In this document: positions 43,330 to 51,815 of the stretch, piece after piece
Layout of the letters: every line of letters begins with the position of its first letter
How positions within the stretch are numbered: the stretch's first letter is position 1
Assembly (NCBI RefSeq): GCF_031326225.1
Contig: NZ_CP133720.1
Location: 62,001-126,000 of the forward strand
DNA from: Undibacterium cyanobacteriorum
GTDB taxonomy: Bacteria > Pseudomonadota > Gammaproteobacteria > Burkholderiales > Burkholderiaceae_D
DNA: 64,000 nt
Direction: 5' to 3'
Notes under the pieces: generated by a model
What the model was told of the DNA's origin: nothing
What the model saw: only the letters and a program-made list of their open reading frames with translations
Database searches by the model: none
Program-made: the position numbers and the translations under genes

Positions 43330-44742
43330 ATGGAAAATTTCTGGCAAGCCTGCTCGCAACAATTAGAACAGGAACTCACGCCTCAGCAATTTAGTGCTTG
43401 GATCAAGCCCTTAACGGTAGTCGACTTTGAAGATGGTCGTCTCCGCATCGGCGCACCTAATCGCTTTAAATTAGATTGGGTCAAAGCCCAATTTGCTAGT
43501 CGTATCACCGAATTTGCATCCCAGTTTTGGGATGACACCGTCGATGTCGAATTTATCATCGACCCCCGCGTCGGCAAGAAAAATGCCGCAGCCACTGCGG
43601 CCGCCAACGCTGCGAATGCCGCTGAAGGCAATGGCGCCGATCATAGTCAACGCACCTCACAAATGGGCACCAGCGACTTAGTCGCGCCCGAGCCGAGTGT
43701 CGAAACCGCGCCGCGTCGTGACAACTCGCGCATCAATTTCGATTTAACCTTTGATAGCTTCGTCACCGGTAAGGCCAATCAATTGGCACGGGCGGCAGCG
43801 ATTCAAGTGGCGAATAATCCGGGTGTGTCCTACAACCCGCTGTTCTTATATGGCGGTGTTGGTTTGGGTAAAACGCATTTGATCCACGCGATTGGTAATC
43901 AAATTCTGCACGACAAACCGAATGCACGGATCCGTTATATCCACGCCGAACAATATGTGCGTGACGTGGTGACGGCGTACCAGAAAAAAGGTTTTGACGA
44001 TTTCAAACGTTATTACCATTCGCTCGATTTGTTGTTAATCGATGATATTCAATTCTTTGGCGGTAAGAGCCGTACGCAAGAAGAATTCTTCTATGCGTTT
44101 GAAGCGCTGATCGCGGCCAAGAAACAAATCATTATTACCAGCGATACCTATCCGAAAGAAATTTCCGGCATGGATGATCGTTTGATTTCACGCTTTGATT
44201 CCGGTTTGACGGTGGCGATTGAACCGCCAGAACTCGAAATGCGCGTCGCGATTTTGCTCAAGAAAGCGTATAGCGAAGGCGTGCAATTTTCGGACGATGT
44301 GGCCTTCTTTGTCGCCAAACATTTGCGTTCGAACGTGCGTGAATTGGAAGGTGCTTTGCGTAAGATTTTGGCCTACTCACGCTTCCACGGTAAAGACATC
44401 ACGATCGATGTTGTGAAAGAAGCGCTGAAAGATTTGTTGTCGGTGCAAAACCGTCAGATCTCGGTCGAAAATATTCAGAAGACGGTCGCCGACTTTTTTA
44501 ATATCAAAGTCGCCGACATGTATTCCAAACGTCGTCCGGCCAATATCGCCCGACCACGTCAGATCGCGATGTATTTAGCAAAAGAATTGACCCAAAAAAG
44601 TTTGCCAGAAATCGGCGAGTTGTTCGGCGGACGTGATCACACCACTGTGTTGCACGCAGTCCGCAAAATCGCCGCCGACCGCGCCAAGAACCCAGAATGC
44701 AATCACGAATTGCATGTGCTGGAGCAGACTTTGAAGGGGTAG
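43330..44742 (+). CDS. dnaA: Chromosomal replication initiator DnaA
   Basis: A 470-residue AAA+ initiator that binds DnaA boxes and melts the origin. Domain I starts at MENFWQACSQQLEQELTPQQ. A variable linker (about 85-135) includes an Ala/Asn-rich run (NAAATAAANAANAAEGN). Domain III carries Walker A GGVGLGKTHL and Walker B LLIDDIQFF. Domain IV has the box-binding HTH with GGRDHTTVLHAVRKI. Its length is close to E. coli DnaA. It reads away from rpmH. Confidence 0.98.
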   Translation: MENFWQACSQQLEQELTPQQFSAWIKPLTVVDFEDGRLRIGAPNRFKLDWVKAQFASRITEFASQFWDDTVDVEFIIDPRVGKKNAAATAAANAANAAEGNGADHSQRTSQMGTSDLVAPEPSVETAPRRDNSRINFDLTFDSFVTGKANQLARAAAIQVANNPGVSYNPLFLYGGVGLGKTHLIHAIGNQILHDKPNARIRYIHAEQYVRDVVTAYQKKGFDDFKRYYHSLDLLLIDDIQFFGGKSRTQEEFFYAFEALIAAKKQIIITSDTYPKEISGMDDRLISRFDSGLTVAIEPPELEMRVAILLKKAYSEGVQFSDDVAFFVAKHLRSNVRELEGALRKILAYSRFHGKDITIDVVKEALKDLLSVQNRQISVENIQKTVADFFNIKVADMYSKRRPANIARPRQIAMYLAKELTQKSLPEIGELFGGRDHTTVLHAVRKIAADRAKNPECNHELHVLEQTLKG

Positions 44743-44757
44743 TTGGATTTGAATATT

Positions 44758-44923
44758 CCCTCTCCCGCGAGCGGGAGAGGGTTAGGGTGAGGGTGGTTCA
44801 GCAACGAAAAAGAATTTGAGTAATGCGATCGTGAAAGTCGGATGTTTTTAAGATTAAGCGATGCCGTTATCAGATTCTGATGCGCCCTCATCCCCAACCC
44901 TTCTCCCGCTCGCGGGAGAAGGG
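44758..44923. repeat. MITE-like element with inverted hairpin ends (copy 1)
   Basis: The left end is CCCTCTCCCGC-GA-GCGGGAGAGGG followed by TTAGGGTGAGGGTGG. The right end is an inverted version: CCCTCATCCCCAA leading into CCCTTCTCCCGC-TC-GCGGGAGAAGGG. The interior begins TTCAGCAACGAAAAA and ends CTGATGCG. The same arrangement recurs at 46515-46668. Confidence 0.75.
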
Positions 44924-44941
44924 AGTAAAAACAGAAGTAAT

Positions 44942-44967
44942 GTAGGGCGGGTGAGACCCGCGCCGCG
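44942..44967. repeat. GTAGGGCGGGT-type repeat, single arm
   Basis: GTAGGGCGGGTGAGACCCGC followed by GCCGC. It is related to the paired arms at 46681-46749. Confidence 0.65.
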
Positions 44968-45027
44968 TGTCGTTAGTTGAACAGCAAAGTGCGGTGTGTT
45001 TCTGCCCGATGAGCAACAACGGATGTC

Positions 45028-45076
45028 ATTCCCGCGAATGAGCCTGCCCTCGAATGCTTTAGTCGGGGGCGGGAAT
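45028..45076. repeat. dRS3-like repeat with expanded loop
   Basis: ATTCCCGC at 45028-45035 and GCGGGAAT at 45069-45076, with a 33-nt loop instead of 4. The outer flanks (GTC before, CCAGTG after) match the compact copies. Confidence 0.65.
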
Positions 45077-45395
45077 CCAGTGGCGTAAAAAGCACGGAAA
45101 GCTATGATGTGCCAGTAGCAATTAAGATGAAAGACACTGGGTCCCTGCCTGCGCAGGGACGACGGTAAAAAGTTTTAAGTAGCGTTTAGAAGTATTTAAG
45201 CAGTACCCGGCGTAGGATTTACGCAAAATTGGCCACTCAGTTTGGGCAGTTTTTCGCAAGTCCTCCCAATGTGAAGTAAAAGCAGCATCCTTAGGATACG
45301 TGCAAAGAGTGCGTGGTTAGCGTTGCGTGCAACAAAGCCTGCGATAGTCTTGCGCCATTCCTAATCCTTTAACATTGATTGAGTGAGGATACAAA

Positions 45396-46502
45396 ATGCA
45401 ATTGGTCAAAACCCACAGGGATACCCTCTTACGGCCCCTGCAAATTGTGAGTGGTATTGTCGAGCGTCGGCACACTTTGCCGATTCTGGCCAATATTCTC
45501 ATTCGTAAAGACGGCGAAAAAGTGTCGTTCTTATCGACCGATATTGAAGTACAAATCACCACCCATGCAGAAATCGGTTCTGGTGGCGATGTCACTGCGA
45601 CCACGGTAGCCGCGCGTAAGTTGCTCGATATTTTGCGCGCACTGCCCGATGACAATGACGTCACCTTGAAGCTCGACAATAAAAAGATGAGCGTGCAGTC
45701 TGGTAAATCGCGCTTCTCTTTGCAAACTTTGGCAGCGGAAGAATTCCCAACCGTTGCTCAAGCTGAGCATTTCAACGCTAGCGTCTCCTTGCCACAAAAA
45801 GCCTTGAAGCACTTGTTCAACATGGTGCATTTCTCCATGGCGCAACAAGACATTCGTTACTACTTGAATGGTTTGTTATTGGTCGTCGATGGTAAGAACG
45901 TGATTGCGGTCGCGACCGATGGTCACCGTTTGGCCTACGCACAAGTGCAAGTGGAACAAGAATTTGCGCGTCAAGAAGTCATCATTCCACGTAAAACGAT
46001 TTTGGAATTGCAGCGCTTGCTGGAAGACAAAGACGACAACGTGCAAGTCGACATCGCGAATAACCAAGTCAAGTTGACCTTTGCTGACATCGAATTGATT
46101 TCGAAATTGGTCGAAGGCAAATTCCCTGACTTTAATCGCGTGATCCCTAAGGGCTACAAAAACAACTTCACCTTGGGCCGTGAGAAATTGCTGCGCTCTT
46201 TGCAACGCGTAGCGATCATGACTTCGGATAAATTCAAAGGTGTACGTTGCGTGATCGAACCAGGTTTGATGCGTATTTTGTCGACCAATGCCGATCAAGA
46301 AGAAGCGGTCGAAGAAATCGAAATCGATTACGGTGGCGACAGCATCGACATCGGCTTCAACGTCACGTATTTGTTGGACGTGTTGAATAACCTCAAAGTC
46401 GATCAAATCAATATCGCTTTAGGTGATTCCAATTCTTCCGCGTTGTTGACCATCCCAGAAAATGGCGATTTCAAATACGTTGTGATGCCAATGCGGATTT
46501 GA
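45396..46502 (+). CDS. dnaN: DNA polymerase III beta sliding clamp
   Basis: A 368-residue beta clamp, a dimeric ring that tethers Pol III to DNA. It starts MQLVKTHRDTLLRPLQIVSG, with IVERRHTLPILANILI; three topologically equal domains of about 120 residues follow. The C-terminal YVVMPMRI is the typical clamp ending that forms the partner-binding pocket. The length equals that of the family. Confidence 0.98.
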   Translation: MQLVKTHRDTLLRPLQIVSGIVERRHTLPILANILIRKDGEKVSFLSTDIEVQITTHAEIGSGGDVTATTVAARKLLDILRALPDDNDVTLKLDNKKMSVQSGKSRFSLQTLAAEEFPTVAQAEHFNASVSLPQKALKHLFNMVHFSMAQQDIRYYLNGLLLVVDGKNVIAVATDGHRLAYAQVQVEQEFARQEVIIPRKTILELQRLLEDKDDNVQVDIANNQVKLTFADIELISKLVEGKFPDFNRVIPKGYKNNFTLGREKLLRSLQRVAIMTSDKFKGVRCVIEPGLMRILSTNADQEEAVEEIEIDYGGDSIDIGFNVTYLLDVLNNLKVDQINIALGDSNSSALLTIPENGDFKYVVMPMRI

Positions 46503-46514
46503 TGTAGATATCCT

Positions 46515-46668
46515 CCCTTCTACCGCGGGCGGGAGAAGGGTCGGGGATGAGGGACGTTCAGCAAGCGATAAAAATCTTAGTACTTGAATCTTCGCGTTCG
46601 CTAAATTTTCGTCCTGATGCGTGATTGAACCACCCTCACCCCAACCCTCTCCCGCCCGCGGGAGAGGG
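46515..46668. repeat. MITE-like element with inverted hairpin ends (copy 2)
   Basis: The left end reads CCCTTCTACCGC-GG-GCGGGAGAAGGG then TCGGGGATGAGGG. The right end reads CACCCTCACCCCAA into CCCTCTCCCGC, CC, GCGGGAGAGGG. The interior starts GTTCAGCAAGCGATAAAAA, close to copy 1, and ends CCTGATGCG. Confidence 0.75.
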
Positions 46669-46680
46669 AGTATAGAAAAC

Positions 46681-46749
46681 GTAGGGCGGGTGCAACCCGC
46701 GCCGCCAAGCCTTCGGGCACCTAAGCAGCGCGGGTTGCACCCGCCCTAC
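46681..46749. repeat. 22-bp perfect inverted repeat (GTAGGGCGGGT family)
   Basis: The left arm 46681-46702 begins GTAGGGCGGGTGCAACCC. The right arm 46728-46749 is its exact reverse complement and ends CCCGCCCTAC. The spacer is 25 nt. It is probably a mobile or REP-like intergenic element. Confidence 0.85.
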
Positions 46750-46766
46750 AAGAAACAAAGAACGTC

Positions 46767-46786
46767 ATTCCCGCGCAGGCGGGAAT
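46767..46786. repeat. dRS3-like 20-bp inverted repeat
   Basis: ATTCCCGC-GCAG-GCGGGAAT with flanks GTC and CCAGTG, as in the other copies. Confidence 0.85.
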
Positions 46787-46932
46787 CCAGTGTCGTTAGT
46801 AGGATGAACATTCTTCCCCCTCGAAAGGGAGGGAATTTTGAACAAGAGTAAAGTACGCAGGCAGTACTGATAAAGCCCAGTAGCTTAGGCAGTACTTCCA
46901 AAAAAATTGCACGTTAATTTCAGAAGGTAGCC

Positions 46933-49452
46933 ATGTCCGAGAATACCCAAGACAACACACCAGCAGCTCCAGAACCAGCAAGTGCCGCCGCATCTGCACA
47001 ATATGGTGCGTCCTCGATTCAAATTCTGGAAGGTCTCGAAGCCGTTCGTAAACGTCCAGGGATGTACATCGGTGATACTTCTGACGGCACCGGTTTGCAC
47101 CATTTAGTTTTCGAAGTTTTGGATAACTCCATCGACGAATCTTTGGCCGGTCACTGTACCGAAATCAACGTCACGATTCATACCGACAATTCGATTTCCA
47201 TCACCGATAACGGCCGCGGTATTCCAACCGGTATCAAGTGGGACGACAAGCACGAACCCAAACGTAGCGCGGCTGAGATCGTTATGACCGAGTTGCATGC
47301 CGGTGGTAAGTTCGACCAAAACTCCTACAAAGTGTCCGGCGGTTTGCACGGCGTGGGTGTGTCTTGCGTGAACGCACTGTCCAAATTATTGAAGTTAACG
47401 ATTCGTCGTGATGGCAAAGTCCACACCATGGAATTCGCCAAAGGCGTGGTCCAAAATCGTGAACTCGAAATGATCGATGGCGTGCAATGCTCCCCGATTA
47501 AAGTGATTGGCGAAACCGACAAGCGCGGTACCGAAGTGCATTTCTGGGCCGATGAAGAAATCTTCACCCACGTTGAATTCCACTACGAAATTTTGTCGAA
47601 ACGTATTCGCGAATTGTCCTTCTTGAACAATGGTGTGCGCATTAAGCTCAATGATCACCGCACTGGCAAAGAAGAATTGTTTGCTTTCGAAGGTGGTACA
47701 CGCGGCTTCGTTGAATACATCAACAAAAACAAATCGGTCTTGCACCCGACGATTTTCCAAGCGACCGGTGAAAAAGTATCCGATCAAGGCACTAACATCA
47801 CGGTCGACGTTTCCATGCAATGGAACGACGCCTACAACGAACAAGTGCTGTGCTTCACCAATAATATTCCGCAACGCGACGGTGGTACTCACCTTACCGG
47901 TTTGCGTGCAGCGATGACGCGCGTCATCAACAAGTACATCGAAGAAAACGAATTCGCCAAGAAGGCCAAAGTGGAAGTTTCGGGCGACGATATGCGCGAA
48001 GGTTTGACTTGCGTTTTGTCGGTGAAAGTACCAGAACCAAAATTCAGTTCACAAACCAAAGACAAGTTAGTGTCGTCTGAAGTACGTGGCCCTGTCGAAG
48101 AAATCGTCACCAAAACCTTGACCGACTTTTTGATGGAAAAACCGAACGACGCGAAAATCATTTGCGGCAAAATCGTCGAAGCAGCACGTGCCCGTGAAGC
48201 CGCACGTAAAGCGCGCGAACTCACACGTCGTAAAGGCGTGATGGATGGTTTAGGCTTGTCTTCCAAACTGGCCGACTGCCAAGAAAAAGATCCAGCGCTG
48301 TGCGAACTCTACATCGTCGAGGGTGACTCTGCGGGTGGTTCAGCGAAACAAGGTCGTGATCGTAAATTCCAAGCGATTCTGCCTTTGCGCGGTAAAGTCT
48401 TGAACGTCGAAAAAGCACGGTTCGAAAAAATGCTGTCGAGCGAACAGATCACCACATTGATCGCCACACTCGGCACCAGCATCGGCCCCGATGAATTCAA
48501 TGTCGAAAAACTGCGCTACCACCGCATCATTATCATGACCGATGCGGACGTCGACGGTGCCCACATTCGTACCCTGTTGTTGACGTTGTTCTACCGCCAA
48601 ATGCCATCCTTGGTGGAACGCGGCCACATCTACATTGCGCAACCACCGCTGTACAAAGTCAAAGCAGGCCGCGACGAACGTTATTTGAAAGACGATGCGG
48701 AAGAAGCCAGCTACATGACCACGGTCGCTTTGAATGGCGCCTCTTTGATTCCACAAACGGGTGCTGAGCCCATCGTCGGCGAAGCCTTGGGTGAATTGGT
48801 CCGTCAATACAACTTGGCCAACGCCGTCATGATGCGCTTAACCCGCGTCATCGATCGCGCTGCCCTCACCGCTATCATGACCGGCGTCAGCTTGCAGCTC
48901 GACACCATGGACAACGCACAAGCCTCGGCCGCTGCGTTGCAAAAAGCAATTGGCGACCTCACCGTGAAAACCGCCGTCCATACCGACGAACTCTCCGGCA
49001 ACTTCAGCATTCGCATCGAACGCATGGTGCACGGTAACGTCAAAGTGTGCAGCATCGATTCCGACTTCGTGCACGGTGCCGACTACCGCGTCTTGGCCGA
49101 CGCCGCCAACACCTTCAAAGGCCTACTCGGCGAAGGCGCCACCATCCGCCGCGGCGAAGGCGATCGCATGAAAGAAGCCAACGTCGTCGACTTCCACCAA
49201 GCCATGGGCTGGCTACGCGAAGAAGCCGAACGCGGCGTCTCCAAACAGCGCTACAAAGGTCTAGGCGAAATGAACCCAGAACAACTCTGGGAAACCACAA
49301 TGGACCCAACCGTACGCCGCTTACTCAAAGTCCAAATCGAAGACGCGATCGCAGCAGACCAAATCTTCACAACTCTGATGGGCGACGACGTAGAACCACG
49401 TCGTGCGTTTATTGAGGGGAATGCTTTGCGGGCTGGGAATATTGACGTTTGA
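46933..49452 (+). CDS. gyrB: DNA gyrase subunit B
   Basis: An 839-residue type IIA topoisomerase ATPase subunit that introduces negative supercoils with GyrA. The GHKL ATPase has VFEVLDNSIDESLAGHC, ITDNGRGIPTG and GGLHGVGVSCVNALS. The Toprim domain has EGDSAGGSAKQGRDRKFQAI and DADVDGAHIRTLLLT. The C-terminus has QRYKGLGEMNPEQLWETTMD. It is slightly longer than E. coli GyrB (804), with a short Ala/Pro-rich N-terminal lead. A terminator follows. Confidence 0.98.
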   Translation: MSENTQDNTPAAPEPASAAASAQYGASSIQILEGLEAVRKRPGMYIGDTSDGTGLHHLVFEVLDNSIDESLAGHCTEINVTIHTDNSISITDNGRGIPTGIKWDDKHEPKRSAAEIVMTELHAGGKFDQNSYKVSGGLHGVGVSCVNALSKLLKLTIRRDGKVHTMEFAKGVVQNRELEMIDGVQCSPIKVIGETDKRGTEVHFWADEEIFTHVEFHYEILSKRIRELSFLNNGVRIKLNDHRTGKEELFAFEGGTRGFVEYINKNKSVLHPTIFQATGEKVSDQGTNITVDVSMQWNDAYNEQVLCFTNNIPQRDGGTHLTGLRAAMTRVINKYIEENEFAKKAKVEVSGDDMREGLTCVLSVKVPEPKFSSQTKDKLVSSEVRGPVEEIVTKTLTDFLMEKPNDAKIICGKIVEAARAREAARKARELTRRKGVMDGLGLSSKLADCQEKDPALCELYIVEGDSAGGSAKQGRDRKFQAILPLRGKVLNVEKARFEKMLSSEQITTLIATLGTSIGPDEFNVEKLRYHRIIIMTDADVDGAHIRTLLLTLFYRQMPSLVERGHIYIAQPPLYKVKAGRDERYLKDDAEEASYMTTVALNGASLIPQTGAEPIVGEALGELVRQYNLANAVMMRLTRVIDRAALTAIMTGVSLQLDTMDNAQASAAALQKAIGDLTVKTAVHTDELSGNFSIRIERMVHGNVKVCSIDSDFVHGADYRVLADAANTFKGLLGEGATIRRGEGDRMKEANVVDFHQAMGWLREEAERGVSKQRYKGLGEMNPEQLWETTMDPTVRRLLKVQIEDAIAADQIFTTLMGDDVEPRRAFIEGNALRAGNIDV

Positions 49453-49467
49453 TATCACGGGAAAAAT

Positions 49468-49495
49468 AAGGCTGGCGATTTGGCTGGCCTTTTTT
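49468..49495 (+). terminator. Rho-independent terminator of gyrB
   Basis: Stem AAGGCTGGC / GCTGGCCTT (two G-T pairs), loop GATTTG, then a run of T. It begins 16 bp after the gyrB stop. Confidence 0.85.
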
Positions 49496-49655
49496 AATGA
49501 ATAAGTTTCCCTGCACGTAACCCATATGCCTAGATGGGTTTTTTGCAAGTTAGGTTGACTATTTGTATTTTCCCCGAGCTGACTTAATTTATTCGAAAAA
49601 TACTAATGAGCTGTCTTTTGCTTTAGAACTAATTTGATTTCGACCGGAAGTTTAT

Positions 49656-51815
49656 ATGTCACTTGATCACTATTCATTTCGGCCTAGGGCTCGTCTTTTA
49701 GTCTTACTGGGTGAACAACTAATTGGAAGCCCAAGACTCGCTCTCTTTGAATTAGTAAAAAATGCTTATGATGCTGACTCAACGATTGTTTCTGTCACCC
49801 TTTTGCTGGGCGATCCAAATCCAAGTATTCTGGTATTGGACGATGGGGATGGTATGTCGTTTGAAGATCTTAGGGATATTTGGCTAGTACCAGGTGCAGA
49901 TCATAAGCTAGTTGCTAAGCTTTCAAATAAACGATCTCCGAGGTTTGGTCGACTCCCCTTGGGTGAGAAAGGACTAGGTCGCTTTGCTGTTCATAAACTT
50001 GGTGACTTAATTGAGTTGACTACACGAAAAAAAAATGAAGACTATGAATCTGTCGTAAAAATTGACTGGGAAGATCTATCAAAACAAAACTTCCTGTCAG
50101 ATGCGCAAGTTCAAATCGAAAAACGAATTCCACAAACTTTTACTGGGAATTCGCACGGTACTAAAATCTGGATAGGTAAGCTTCGTCAGGTAGATTGGTC
50201 ACGTGGAGATGTGCGGCGGATGTATCGACAGGTCACTTCAATTTGCTCTCCATTTGGCGCACCTACAGATTTTCAGGTCAATTTGACCGTGCCAGGGCGT
50301 GAGGACGATCTAATCGGAATTCCAAGTTATCAAGACATTTTAGAGCGCGCAATTTGGAGATTTAAGTTTTCTCTTTCAGCTGATGGGCTACTTAGTTGGC
50401 GTTACGAGTTTGTAAATCGTCTTAAGGGGGTCAAACTTGAGGATCGTACGGCAAGCGCTAGCGAGACGCGGCTACTTGTTCGTAATCCCGGTCGCGACCT
50501 ACTTGGAGATTCGTCAACTCCTCGAGACGAGCGGCTCTTGGTTGACTCTTCCTTCATGAATGGGATCGGTCCTATCGAGGGGGAATTCTATGTATTCGAT
50601 AGAGACAAAGAGGTTCTCGCTAGAATGCCTGAAACCCAACTAATCAAATTATTTCTAGACGAAAGTGGGGGAATTCGAGTTTATCGAGATGGGGTGCGTG
50701 TCTATAATTATGGCGAACGTGGCGATGATTGGTTGGGCCTAGATCTTCGTCGTGTTAACGTACCAGCAGCTCGCATCAGTAGGAATATCGTTGTCGGTGC
50801 TATTCATCTGAATCAACAGCAGAGTACTGGACTCAGCGAAAAGACTAATCGAGAAGGGTTTACCGAGTCTGATTCACTGGATCGACTCAAAAGAGCTGTG
50901 CTTGGTTCTATATCAATATTTGAGATTGAGCGCCGAGCTGACAAAGAAAGATTGAGAAGACTACTAAAATCAGATAGTCCTGAACCAACCTACTCAGTGA
51001 GTGCACCAATACATGATCTTCGACGGTTAGCTGATAAACATGGGGTATTGACGATTCTCGAACCAGTTATTAAGCGCATCGAAACAGAGTTTAATAGCTT
51101 TCAAGAAACGATGCTGCAGGCGGGCTTATCTGGGTTGGGACTTGCTGTAGTCTTTCATGAAATCGAACGTGGCGTGCGTGTATTGCACAATGGCCTAGAG
51201 AAACAACTTGATATTACTGAACTAAAGCAACAAGCACAGTCATTAACCAAGCTATTTGATGGATTTGCTGGGTTGTTGAGAAAAAATGATCGCGAGCCAA
51301 TTAGTGTCTCTAAATTAATTAGGCAAGCAAGAGACTTGAATACTTTGCGTTTTTCATACCATAAGGTCGATCTAATTTGCCCAGTCCTTGATGATAAAGC
51401 CTTGGATTTTGAGCTCTCGGTCTCACTGAGCCTAATGCTGGGGGTAATTAACAACCTATTCGATAATTCGTTTTATTGGCTACGTGTTCGGTACCCTGAA
51501 GTCAATGGCAATGCGCCACTACATCAGCGAAAAATATTTGTAACAACGTTTAAATCCGATAGTGGCGGTGTCGGGATTGCATTTGGCGACAATGGTCCAG
51601 GATTTATTGACCCACCGACGGCATTAGTTCAACCATTCGTAACTCGTAAACCGGAAGGAATGGGATTAGGTCTTTATTATGCAAATCTAGTTATGGAAAT
51701 GTCGAATGGTAGTATTCAATTCCCCGATTCAGGAGATGTTGAAATGCCAGCTGAAGCGTCTGGAGCAATTGTTGCGTTGGTATTCGAAAATAAAGGAAGA
51801 GGCGGTAGCAAATGA
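49656..51815 (+). CDS. Double-GHKL histidine-kinase-like ATPase (defence-type sensor)
   Basis: A 719-residue soluble protein with two separate GHKL ATP sites. The N-terminal one resembles Hsp90/MutL/MORC: FELVKNAYDAD (Glu32, Asn36, Asp39), LDDGDGM (62-67) and GEKGLGRFAVHKLG (103-116). A beta-rich middle (about 130-450) follows. The C-terminal part is a histidine kinase: candidate phospho-acceptor His501 in VVFHEIERGV, N-box INNLFDNS (Asn600, Asn604), GDNGPGF and GMGLGLYYANL. There is no membrane helix or PAS domain. Its stop overlaps the start of a receiver-domain gene by 4 bp, so they form a private two-component pair. Base usage is clearly more AT-rich than gyrB, suggesting transfer. Proximity to a restriction-modification system suggests a defence role; this is inference. 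Confidence 0.82.
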   Translation: MSLDHYSFRPRARLLVLLGEQLIGSPRLALFELVKNAYDADSTIVSVTLLLGDPNPSILVLDDGDGMSFEDLRDIWLVPGADHKLVAKLSNKRSPRFGRLPLGEKGLGRFAVHKLGDLIELTTRKKNEDYESVVKIDWEDLSKQNFLSDAQVQIEKRIPQTFTGNSHGTKIWIGKLRQVDWSRGDVRRMYRQVTSICSPFGAPTDFQVNLTVPGREDDLIGIPSYQDILERAIWRFKFSLSADGLLSWRYEFVNRLKGVKLEDRTASASETRLLVRNPGRDLLGDSSTPRDERLLVDSSFMNGIGPIEGEFYVFDRDKEVLARMPETQLIKLFLDESGGIRVYRDGVRVYNYGERGDDWLGLDLRRVNVPAARISRNIVVGAIHLNQQQSTGLSEKTNREGFTESDSLDRLKRAVLGSISIFEIERRADKERLRRLLKSDSPEPTYSVSAPIHDLRRLADKHGVLTILEPVIKRIETEFNSFQETMLQAGLSGLGLAVVFHEIERGVRVLHNGLEKQLDITELKQQAQSLTKLFDGFAGLLRKNDREPISVSKLIRQARDLNTLRFSYHKVDLICPVLDDKALDFELSVSLSLMLGVINNLFDNSFYWLRVRYPEVNGNAPLHQRKIFVTTFKSDSGGVGIAFGDNGPGFIDPPTALVQPFVTRKPEGMGLGLYYANLVMEMSNGSIQFPDSGDVEMPAEASGAIVALVFENKGRGGSK

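Larger units (their letters stand above)
44743..45395. other. dnaA-dnaN spacer rich in inverted repeats
   Basis: About 650 bp without a gene. It contains a MITE-like element (44758-44923), a GTAGGGCGGGTGAGACCCGC repeat (from 44942), an expanded dRS3-like repeat (45028-45076) and the small palindrome GTCCCTGC-CTGC-GCAGGGAC near 45142. The unusually long spacer means dnaN probably has its own promoter close to its start. Confidence 0.6.
46503..46932. other. dnaN-gyrB spacer rich in inverted repeats
   Basis: 430 bp without a gene. It holds a second MITE-like element, a 22-bp-armed inverted repeat and a dRS3-like repeat. The last about 130 bp should carry the gyrB promoter. Confidence 0.6.

Noticed and set aside
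45876..46406. 176-codon minus-strand open frame inside dnaN
   Set aside because: Antisense shadow of a conserved housekeeping gene, with no start signals.
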